A stretch of DNA of 5,056 bases, from positions 1 to 5,056 of the forward strand of contig JAKAXG010000392.1 in assembly GCA_021827225.1 (NCBI GenBank). The letters are read 5' to 3'. Under the pieces are notes generated by a model. That model did not search any database, had not been told where the DNA came from, and saw nothing but the letters and a program-made list of their open reading frames with translations. This DNA is from Actinomycetes bacterium. Its GTDB lineage: Bacteria > Actinomycetota > Acidimicrobiia > Acidimicrobiales > Palsa-688. Shown in pieces: positions 1-4,962 of this stretch; positions within the stretch are counted from its first letter, which is position 1, and every line of letters begins with the position of its first letter. The translations under genes were made by a program, and so were the position numbers.

Positions 1-905
1 GCGGCGACCCGGGCCGGCTGGTCCACCTGCAGGTAGTGGTTGGCCCCGGGAACGAGGTAGAGGAGGTTCCGGCCGGGCTTGACCATCAGGTATTCGTTCC
101 AGACGGCCGTTGCCACCCGGGGCGGCGAGACGGTGTCGAGAAGTCCCCAGATCAGAGTTGTGGGCACATCTGAAGCGGCAAGCCGCCCGAGCCAGTCGCG
201 CTCGTGCTGAGCGCGTTCGACGAGGTACTGGATGGTTTCGTGGAGGACCTTGATGCCGTCGTTGTGGGCGAAGGTGGTGGTGAGCGCCGCGACGTCCGGG
301 TGATCGGGCGGTCGGGGCGGCGAGAAGGTCATCTCCCCCATGCCGGCGGCGAGCATCTCAGGGGTGAGAACGTCCAGCAGCGCCGGCCCGGTCGTGGCAT
401 CGAGCACCTGCCGCTGGAAGTCGGTGAGATTCGACAGGGGAAGGAAGATGTTGCCGTTGGTCAGGACCAGATGCTCGACCACCGGGTGACCGGAATGGTC
501 GGGGCTCCGGTGGGTTGCGAGCACGTAGTTGAGGGCGACGCTCGACCCCCGGTCGTGGCCGAGGACCACCAGTGAATCGGCCCCGACGATGTCGCGGATG
601 TAGTAGTCGAGAAGCTCAGCGTCGCGTCCCAGGCTGTAGCCCCAGCCCACTGGTTTGTCCGAATATCCGTAGCCTGGAAAGTCCAGCGCGCAGACCCGGT
701 AGTGCTCCTCGAGCAGGCCCACGAGCTCGAACCAGTCGATGCTGCACGTCGGGAAGCCATGGACCAGCAGGAGCACCGGGCGATCGGTCCGGCCGGCCTC
801 CACATGGAAGATCGCCACTTCGTCGCCCCCGTCGTCACGTGGTGCCCACCGGAAGTAGGAGCCTCGGGCCCGCCAGGCGGCAGATCGCTCGTCAACGCCC
901 ATCAT
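1..905 (-). CDS. Alpha/beta hydrolase with Asp nucleophile (dehalogenase / epoxide hydrolase / MEST-like), C-terminus cut by window edge
   Basis: Reading the minus strand from 905 gives 301 codons without a stop, running off the left edge. Seen: an oxyanion-hole motif HGFP at residues 49-52, a nucleophile elbow GHDRGSS with Asp118, an acid WGLLDTVSPP with Asp257, and GANHYLQVD with His290. This is a complete Asp-Asp-His triad in canonical order, so only a few C-terminal residues are likely missing. The residues between about 140 and 235 form the helical cap. Family knowledge: an Asp nucleophile with Arg next to it (GHDRG) occurs in haloacetate dehalogenase and epoxide-hydrolase relatives, which act through an ester intermediate. 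The stretches HGFPTCSIDW, YSDKP and LTNGNIFLP recall the MEST-like branch, so the substrate is unknown. It is probably cytoplasmic; no signal peptide is seen. The start is ATG at 905, or the adjacent ATG at 902. GGAGG at 915-911 lies 5 or 8 nt upstream, so 902 has the more usual spacing. Confidence 0.93.
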   Translation of the reverse strand, partial: MMGVDERSAAWRARGSYFRWAPRDDGGDEVAIFHVEAGRTDRPVLLLVHGFPTCSIDWFELVGLLEEHYRVCALDFPGYGYSDKPVGWGYSLGRDAELLDYYIRDIVGADSLVVLGHDRGSSVALNYVLATHRSPDHSGHPVVEHLVLTNGNIFLPLSNLTDFQRQVLDATTGPALLDVLTPEMLAAGMGEMTFSPPRPPDHPDVAALTTTFAHNDGIKVLHETIQYLVERAQHERDWLGRLAASDVPTTLIWGLLDTVSPPRVATAVWNEYLMVKPGRNLLYLVPGANHYLQVDQPARVA

Positions 906-910
906 GGTTG

Positions 911-915
911 CCTCC
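911..915 (-). promoter_or_regulatory. Ribosome binding site of the alpha/beta hydrolase
   Basis: GGAGG on the minus strand, 5 nt before the first ATG (905) and 8 nt before the second (902). It fixes the start to one of these two tandem ATG codons. Confidence 0.75.
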
Positions 916-930
916 AAAGTGTCTCGCGGT

Positions 931-948
931 GGCAGCGGGGTTGCTGCC
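931..948. repeat. Inverted repeat in the hydrolase leader (operator or hairpin candidate)
   Basis: GGCAGC (931-936) and GCTGCC (943-948) are perfect 6-bp arms around a 6-nt spacer. The repeat lies 26 to 43 nt upstream of the hydrolase ATG. It could be a repressor operator or an RNA hairpin in the leader. Arms of this length arise by chance in GC-rich DNA, so its function is unproven. The rest of the 906-1081 gap has no gene I can support. Confidence 0.3.
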
Positions 949-1081
949 GGGACAATTCATGCCGAACACGCCCGGACGGGAACCGGCTGGCGGCGATCCC
1001 CACGCCCGGGTGCTCTCGTGGGCCGGTGCCTCGACGCCTCCGACGTCGCCGGCACGGCGCGCGAGTCCCTGCTGCCGGCCC

Positions 1082-1336
1082 CTAGCGAAAAGTCCAAGCC
1101 GCCCAGACGGCCACCAACGAAGCAGCCGTTGGAGCGACGAAGAAGGGCCAGTGCTCGCCACGCAGGGGGAACTTCTTGATCGTGCCGTCGCGAACATTCA
1201 TCCATAGGAAGAAGATGGCGGCGAGTGCGAAGAACCCCATGAAACAGAGGTCCAATATCAACGCTCCCGACAGCGACGATCGGCGGTTGGAGAGACCGAT
1301 TGGGAGTCCAATGGTCATGCTGAAGCCGCTGGCCAT
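1082..1336 (-). CDS. Putative small membrane protein with two transmembrane helices
   Basis: I do not recognise the family. From ATG at 1336 the frame gives 84 residues. Seen: a polar, Arg-containing N-terminus (NRRSS at 17-21), a strong hydrophobic helix at about 24-47 (rich in Leu, Phe, Ala and Ile, ending FFLWMNV), a basic loop (DGTIKKFPLRGEHW, about 50-63), and a second hydrophobic stretch at about 64-82 ending in TFR. The two helices with a Lys/Arg-containing loop argue for a real inner-membrane protein rather than a random frame. The same frame is open upstream to an ATG at 1540, but that extension is Pro/Arg/Ala-rich with no recognisable feature. Starts at 1405, 1336 and 1318 all lack a good Shine-Dalgarno; AGGG sits about 11 nt before 1336. 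It is codirectional with the hydrolase, 176 nt upstream of it. Function is unknown. Confidence 0.45.
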   Translation of the reverse strand: MASGFSMTIGLPIGLSNRRSSLSGALILDLCFMGFFALAAIFFLWMNVRDGTIKKFPLRGEHWPFFVAPTAASLVAVWAAWTFR

Positions 1337-1645
1337 CCTGGCCGCCGCCCTGCGGTATAAGGCCCTGTAAGTAGTCGCAGGGAATTGCGGAAGAGTTCCC
1401 CTCATCGGCTCATCGTGCGGCGCGGGCCCGAGGGTATGGGCCGCTCCGGGTGCGCCATGGTCACCCTCTGTCCAGCCCTGGCTATCCACCTGCTTGATAT
1501 CGGCAGCGTCAGGCCGGTTATTGAAGATCCGGTCCGCCAAGAAGCTCGGGGAAGCTGTTCACAATGTCCCTGAGGCCGTTACCTCAGAAGGCCCTCGTGA
1601 TGCGTTGCTCAGCGGTTCTGATTCCCCGTGATGCAGACTTCCGGG
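1337..1645. other. Intergenic stretch without a supported gene
   Basis: About 310 bases separate the divergent small membrane gene (minus) and the VOC gene (plus). It should hold both promoters. Frames are open on both strands but their translations are Arg/Pro/Ala-rich and show no motif or good ribosome binding site. The only structure I can point to is the palindrome at 1570-1587. A weak TTGATA (1494-1499) with TATTGA (1519-1524) has a 19-nt spacing, too loose to call a promoter. The membrane gene could start farther upstream, within this stretch. Confidence 0.5.
1570..1587. repeat. Perfect 6-bp inverted repeat upstream of the VOC gene
   Basis: CTGAGG (1570-1575) and CCTCAG (1582-1587) flank a 6-nt spacer, 58 nt before the VOC start. 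The size and place suit a dimeric regulator's operator. No T-run follows, so it is not a terminator. Chance occurrence is possible. Confidence 0.3.
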
Positions 1646-2035
1646 ATGGAGCAGCGGATCAGTCTCATAACGCTCGGCGTGTCCGACCTCCGGCGGGCCC
1701 GCCAGTTCTACGAGGCGATTGGATGGACCGGGGCCCAGCAGCCTGACGACGAGGTCTGCTTCTTCCAGGCTGGAGGGCTGGTATTCGGCCTGTGGACGGC
1801 CCTGGGAGGCCACGGGGCCCCGGGCATCGAGCTCGCTCACAATGTCCGATCGCCCGAGGCGGTCACCGCCGTGCTGAATGAGGCCGCTGGGGCAGGGGGG
1901 TCGATAATCCGCCACGCGGCGATCGCCGACTGGGGAGGAACGACCGGAGCGTTCGCGGATCCGGACGGCTACGTGTGGGAGGTGGCCCACAATCCCGGGT
2001 GGACGGTCGCGGCGGACGGCTCCGTCACGATCTGA
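1646..2035 (+). CDS. VOC (glyoxalase/bleomycin-resistance fold) family protein
   Basis: The protein has 129 residues, the usual length of a one-chain VOC protein with two beta-alpha-beta-beta-beta modules. Seen: module 1 opens ISLITLGVSDLRRARQFYE (5-23). Module 2 covers ELAHNVRSPEAV (62-73) to ADPDGYVWEVAHNPGW (104-119). The DPDGxxWE block, with Glu112, is the classic VOC metal-ligand region. The His normally found at the start of strand 1 (dHvtLxV) is Leu7 here, so the metal site looks incomplete and true glyoxalase I activity is unlikely. Substrate is unknown. The protein is cytoplasmic, with no signal peptide. I chose ATG 1646 because this subfamily typically begins MEQR(I/V)SLITLGV, a judgement from memory. 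GTG 1628 and ATG 1631 are in frame and would add 5-6 residues. The Shine-Dalgarno is poor (TTCCGGG directly before the ATG). A 114-nt gap separates it from the codirectional HHE gene. Confidence 0.9.
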   Translation: MEQRISLITLGVSDLRRARQFYEAIGWTGAQQPDDEVCFFQAGGLVFGLWTALGGHGAPGIELAHNVRSPEAVTAVLNEAAGAGGSIIRHAAIADWGGTTGAFADPDGYVWEVAHNPGWTVAADGSVTI

Positions 2036-2149
2036 ACCATCGCCGGACGCCCACGCCGTGAGGGGGTGACCTCGCCCCAGCAGGCAAATGACCCCGTCCA
2101 ACCGTCCACATCCCTTCCCGGGGGGCCGGGCCGGTCGTAGCATCGGCAC

Positions 2150-2689
2150 GTGGGAGCGAGTGCTGGCGAGGTGCTCTCCCGGGAGCACGATCGACTCAAC
2201 GAGGCCTTCGACCGGATACGGGACGAGCACGCCGATCGCGTCGCCGCCTGGCACACCGCGGTCAAGCTGATGACCACCCACGTCGCCGTGGAGCGCACCT
2301 TCCTCTACCCGGTGGTGAGGAAGCGCCACCTGGGAGCACCCGGTCTGGACCGGCAGCTGCAACACGACTACAGCAGGCTCGAGCACCTGCTGGTGCTGAC
2401 CGAGCGGCGCAAGATCAACTCCCCTGACATGGTGGATCTGGTCACCGAGCTTCTCGACGTGTTCGAGGCCCACGTGGATCGCTGCGCCACCGCGCTCATC
2501 CCGGCCATGGACAAGACCCTGAGCCTCGCCGAGATGGAGGAGCTCGGTCTCGAGATGGCCGGAGCGGAGAACGTCATCCTCAGCCACCCGCATCCGCACC
2601 TGCTGGCTCTGGGCCCGGTGTACCCGCTGACCACCCGCATGGCCTCCCGGTGGGATCGCTGGCGCGACCGCACGGTGCGCAACCAGTAG
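2150..2689 (+). CDS. Hemerythrin-like HHE-domain protein
   Basis: The protein has 179 residues and appears all-helical. Seen, numbering from GTG 2150: His13 in LSREHDRL, His44 and Glu48 in HVAVERTFLYPVV, His72 and His79 in QHDYSRLEH, and His108 in HVDRCATALIPAM. The spacing follows the four-helix HHE/hemerythrin pattern, in which His and carboxylate side chains hold a di-iron centre that binds O2 or senses O2 or NO. In the fourth helix the usual HxxEE is replaced by HVDRC, so one carboxylate is absent or shifted to Asp110. After the bundle, a tail of about 40 residues contains SHPHPHLL (144-151) and a basic end, WDRWRDRTVRNQ. No membrane segment is seen, so it is cytoplasmic. The start is uncertain: GTG 2150 has no clear Shine-Dalgarno, and GTG 2171 is also in frame and would still keep His13. 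A role in oxygen, NO or iron handling is inference. Confidence 0.88.
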   Translation: MGASAGEVLSREHDRLNEAFDRIRDEHADRVAAWHTAVKLMTTHVAVERTFLYPVVRKRHLGAPGLDRQLQHDYSRLEHLLVLTERRKINSPDMVDLVTELLDVFEAHVDRCATALIPAMDKTLSLAEMEELGLEMAGAENVILSHPHPHLLALGPVYPLTTRMASRWDRWRDRTVRNQ

Positions 2690-2724
2690 GGAGGTTGTCG
2701 CCGCCTCGGGTGGTGGGGCCCCGG

Positions 2725-2738
2725 GCCGGTCGGCCGGC
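2725..2738. terminator. Weak hairpin between convergent genes (possible bidirectional terminator)
   Basis: GCCGG (2725-2729), a TCGG loop and CCGGC (2734-2738) lie in the 59-nt gap between the convergent HHE and cupin genes. The place is right for a shared terminator, but the stem is only 5 bp and there is no T-run on either strand. It may just reflect base composition. Confidence 0.2.
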
Positions 2739-2748
2739 AATCGGAAGG

Positions 2749-3117
2749 TCAGTCAGCCGGCTTGGCGTAGTCCGCGAAGCCCTGCCAGTCGATGAACACG
2801 CACGGCTCGTCCCCGACGATCCAGGCGTCGTGACCGGGAGGGATGACGGCGAAATCACCCGGCCCGAACTCGGCCTCCTCGCCTTCGTCCATGATCACCT
2901 TCATCCGCCCGGACACGTAGTAGCCCAGATGGGGAGCCTGGCAGCTGTCGGTGCCGGCGATCGGCTTGAGGTGCTCGGACCACCTCCAGCCGGGCTCGAA
3001 GGTGGCCCGGCCCACCACACCCCCGGTCAGGTTGACCAGCTCCAGACGACCCTTGCCGTCCTTGAACGATCGGGTCTCCTCCGGCGAGTCGAGGCTCATC
3101 CGCATCAGTCCGGCCAT
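2749..3117 (-). CDS. Small single-domain cupin protein
   Basis: The protein has 122 residues, a single cupin beta-barrel. Seen: the N-terminus MAGLMRMSLDSPEETRSF, then VVGRATFEPGWRWSEHLKP (35-52), CQAPHLGYYVSGRMKV (59-74), FGPGDFAVIPPGHDAW (84-99) and EPCVFIDW (104-111). The last two blocks match cupin motif 2 (GDxxxxPxGxxH, His96). Motif 1 is atypical: His49 is followed by Lys51 where the second His is usual, and His63 stands where Glu is usual. A three-His metal site (49, 63, 96) is my inference. Substrate is unknown; relatives are generally annotated only as cupin-domain proteins. The start at 3117 is supported by AGGGAG 6 nt upstream; an in-frame extension to 3198 looks noncoding. It is convergent with the HHE gene and its promoter side faces the IS1380 element. 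Confidence 0.9.
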   Translation of the reverse strand: MAGLMRMSLDSPEETRSFKDGKGRLELVNLTGGVVGRATFEPGWRWSEHLKPIAGTDSCQAPHLGYYVSGRMKVIMDEGEEAEFGPGDFAVIPPGHDAWIVGDEPCVFIDWQGFADYAKPAD

Positions 3118-3123
3118 GGCGCT

Positions 3124-3129
3124 CTCCCT
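3124..3129 (-). promoter_or_regulatory. Strong ribosome binding site of the cupin gene
   Basis: AGGGAG on the minus strand with a 6-nt spacer to ATG 3117. This is the best Shine-Dalgarno in the window, and it sets the cupin start against the longer open frame. Confidence 0.8.
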
Positions 3130-3154
3130 CATGCTCGGGTGGGATACGAGCATG
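3130..3154. repeat. 8-bp perfect inverted repeat abutting the cupin RBS (operator or leader hairpin)
   Basis: CATGCTCG (3130-3137) and CGAGCATG (3147-3154) are exact inverted copies with a 9-nt spacer. On the minus strand the downstream arm ends directly against the AGGGAG Shine-Dalgarno. A third partial copy, ATGCTCGG, lies at 3202-3209. This arrangement fits a repressor operator with an extra half-site, or an RNA hairpin that affects ribosome access. The function is inferred; the repeat itself is certain. Confidence 0.5.
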
Positions 3155-3218
3155 CGGCCCTGACCGCCGGACAGCCCGAAGACTGGACGTTGAGCCACCG
3201 TATGCTCGGCGAACTAAT

Positions 3219-4932
3219 CCTCAAACAAGTGTTCGTGTAGCAGGGTTCCGCTGAAAGTGCTGTGGGGGCTGGCTCGGTGGTTGCCGCGCTGGTCGAGAGA
3301 TGCCGTGTTGGGGTGATCGGTCGAGGGGCCGTGGGTCCGCGGAAACGCCCTTCGGGAATGGGAGAATTTCTTCGCTCAAAGAACCCATACCAGAAGGACG
3401 TTTCGAGATGAATGTTAGCCGCGTCCGGTCTGTTCGCAGGGACCACAGGGTTGACAAGCGCCGCCGTCGGGCTGTGGTGGTCAAGGAGCGTCAGACGATC
3501 CGTCGGCGGTTGGCCGCGGCCGTGGTGGCGAATCCCACTGGCCCGATCCTGGGGCGGCGCCGCCCAGTGCTGGAGCTGGCCGAGCGTTCTCGGGCGACAG
3601 CGCACGGCGGCATGGCGACTGTCGCCAAGGTGGTGGCCTATGCCGGTCTGGCGGAGCAGATTGACCAGCGCCTGAGCTTGTTGGCGTCGCATCGCCCCTA
3701 CTTCGAGTCCGATCATGTGTTGAACCTGGCTTACAACGCCCTGTGCGGCGGGACCTGCTTGCAAGACATCGAACTTCGACGCAACGACCGGGCGTTCCTC
3801 GACGGTCTCGGCGTGGACAGCCTTCCCGATCCGACCACAGCGGGAGATTTCTGCCGGCGCTTCAGCTCCGACGATGTGATGGCTCTCCAAGAAGCGGCCA
3901 TGGCCGCCCGGCGTCGGGTGTGGGCGGCGCAGGGACCACAGTTCACTGCCATCACGGCGAGGATCGACGCCGATGCCACCATCGTGGCCACCACCGGCCA
4001 GACCAAGGAAGGGATGGACATCTCCTATAGCGGCATCTGGGGCTACTCGGCGCTTGTCGTGAGCCTGGCGAATACCGCCGAGCCGCTCTACCTGCGCCTG
4101 TTCGGCGCCAACCGGCCTTCCCATGAAGGAGTGGTCCCCCTCTTCGACCGGGCCGTCGAACACTGCCGGGAGGCCGGCTTCGCTGACATCATGCTGCGAG
4201 GCGACAGCGACTACTCCCTCACCGACAACTTCGACCGCTGGTCCGACGACGGAGTGCGCTTCGTGTTCGGCTATGACGCCAAGAAGAACCTCATCGACGC
4301 CGCGCAAGACCAAGACGGAGAGCACTACCAGGAGCTGGTGGGCCTGACTGACACCGCCCTGGCGGCCGCGGCGCGCTCGGAGGCCATCGCCGCTGGGAGC
4401 AAAACCGCCCGGGCACGGCGCCCGAGGATCAAGGACCAGGTGGTGGCCGAGCGGGGATTTCGCACCATCGCAACCAGGGGCGAGGACATCACTGAGTTCG
4501 CCTACCGGCCCAGAGCTTGCGGGCGCACCTACCGGATGATCGCCCTGCGCAAGGACCTGAACATCACCGGCGAGAACCTTCTGTTCTCGCAGTTCCGCTA
4601 CTTCTTCTATGTCAGCAACGACACGACTCTCTCCGCCGATGAGATCGTCGCCGAGGCGCGCAGCCGCTGCAACCAGGAGAACCTCCACGCCCAGCTCAAA
4701 GCAGCCCGGGCCCTTCACGCTCCCCTCGACACGCTCTGGGCGAACTGGGCCTACATGGCCATGGTGGCCCTGGCGTGGAGCTTCAAGGCCTGGTCGGCGC
4801 TGCTGTTGCCGGTCCATCCCCGCTGGGCCGACCGGCATCACCGCCAGCGCCGACAGGTCCTGGCCATGGAGTTCCGAACCTTCATCGCGGCCTTCATCGC
4901 TATCCCCGCCCAAATCGTCACCACCGCACGCC
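3219..4932 (+). mobile_element. IS1380-family insertion sequence, interrupted at its right side
   Basis: The element is identified by its transposase (3408-4949). Its right end is not in the window because an IS3-family element begins at about 4933. The left boundary is a guess: IS1380-family termini usually start with CC, and the stretch beginning CCTCAAACAAG at 3219 follows an AT-richer patch and precedes a noncoding leader of about 190 nt, as expected for this family. Without the partner inverted repeat, neither the end nor a target duplication can be confirmed. The element lies about 100 nt upstream of the cupin start. Confidence 0.6.
3342..3404 (+). repeat. Long inverted repeat (hairpin) covering the transposase ribosome binding site
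   Basis: Arm 1 (3342-3362) and arm 2 (3384-3404) are inverted copies matching at 18 of 21 positions. Inside the 21-nt loop, TTCTT (3368-3372) can also pair with AAGAA (3379-3383), extending the stem past a 5-nt bulge. AGAAGGA at 3392-3398, 9 nt before the transposase ATG (3408), lies in arm 2 and would be paired in RNA that starts upstream. Several insertion sequences use such a fold to block translation from read-through transcripts. That role here is inference. Confidence 0.65.
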
Positions 4933-4949
4933 TGGGCTTCCCCCTGTAG
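3408..4949 (+). CDS. IS1380-family DDE transposase, C-terminus replaced by IS3 terminal sequence
   Basis: The frame codes for 513 residues from ATG 3408, preceded at 9 nt by AGAAGGA. The frame is open upstream to 3300, but that part crosses the hairpin and is likely noncoding. Seen: a basic N-terminus (about 1-35, DNA-binding type), catalytic Asp in ARIDADAT (187/189), the second Asp in LRGDSDYS (266), and the C-terminal signature R420-x3-E424-x6-K431 in CNQENLHAQLK. This is the complete DDE set of IS4/IS1380-type transposases, which cut and paste their element. The ending is odd: after IPAQIVTTAR (to residue 508) the family normally continues for some tens of residues (from memory, starting R-x-(V/I)-YR). 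Here the frame instead reads LGFPL and stops inside the IS3 terminal repeat. The catalytic core is intact but the tail is lost, so activity is doubtful. Confidence 0.9.
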   Translation: MNVSRVRSVRRDHRVDKRRRRAVVVKERQTIRRRLAAAVVANPTGPILGRRRPVLELAERSRATAHGGMATVAKVVAYAGLAEQIDQRLSLLASHRPYFESDHVLNLAYNALCGGTCLQDIELRRNDRAFLDGLGVDSLPDPTTAGDFCRRFSSDDVMALQEAAMAARRRVWAAQGPQFTAITARIDADATIVATTGQTKEGMDISYSGIWGYSALVVSLANTAEPLYLRLFGANRPSHEGVVPLFDRAVEHCREAGFADIMLRGDSDYSLTDNFDRWSDDGVRFVFGYDAKKNLIDAAQDQDGEHYQELVGLTDTALAAAARSEAIAAGSKTARARRPRIKDQVVAERGFRTIATRGEDITEFAYRPRACGRTYRMIALRKDLNITGENLLFSQFRYFFYVSNDTTLSADEIVAEARSRCNQENLHAQLKAARALHAPLDTLWANWAYMAMVALAWSFKAWSALLLPVHPRWADRHHRQRRQVLAMEFRTFIAAFIAIPAQIVTTARLGFPL

Positions 4950-4959
4950 ACCGGACACC
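4933..4959. repeat. Terminal inverted repeat of the IS3-family element (OrfB side)
   Basis: This 27-nt stretch starts TGGGCTTCCCCCTG and ends GACCGGACACC, matching the general form of IS3-family ends. The partner copy is outside the window, so the exact length is unverified. It contains the TAG (4947-4949) that ends the IS1380 frame. Confidence 0.7.
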
Positions 4960-4962
4960 GAT

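Noticed and set aside
204..1207. Several plus-strand open frames opposite the hydrolase
   Set aside because: The minus-strand hydrolase has a full catalytic triad and good RBS; these frames are its antisense shadows and carry no motifs.
1494..1524. TTGATA and TATTGA as a promoter for the VOC gene
   Set aside because: The 19-nt spacing and poor -10 match are within chance expectation.
2036..2149. Possible terminator or hairpin in the VOC-HHE gap around GGGG...CCCC
   Set aside because: Only 4-5 bp of pairing and no T-run; typical of GC-rich sequence.
1559..2740. 393-codon open frame on the minus strand opposite the VOC and HHE genes
   Set aside because: It overlaps two clearly recognisable plus-strand proteins and its translation has no domain-like pattern.
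3118..3198. 27-residue N-terminal extension of the cupin frame to 3198
   Set aside because: The internal ATG at 3117 has a strong, well-spaced Shine-Dalgarno and a family-like N-terminus; the extension covers the inverted repeat.
3300..3407. 36-residue N-terminal extension of the transposase frame
   Set aside because: It reads through the hairpin arms, and ATG 3408 has its own RBS followed by a basic N-terminus.
3129..4958. Very long open frame (609 codons) on the minus strand opposite the transposase
   Set aside because: It is a shadow of the GC-rich transposase codons: composition is dominated by Gly, Val, Arg, Gln and His with no motif, and it crosses the hairpin and both IS boundaries.
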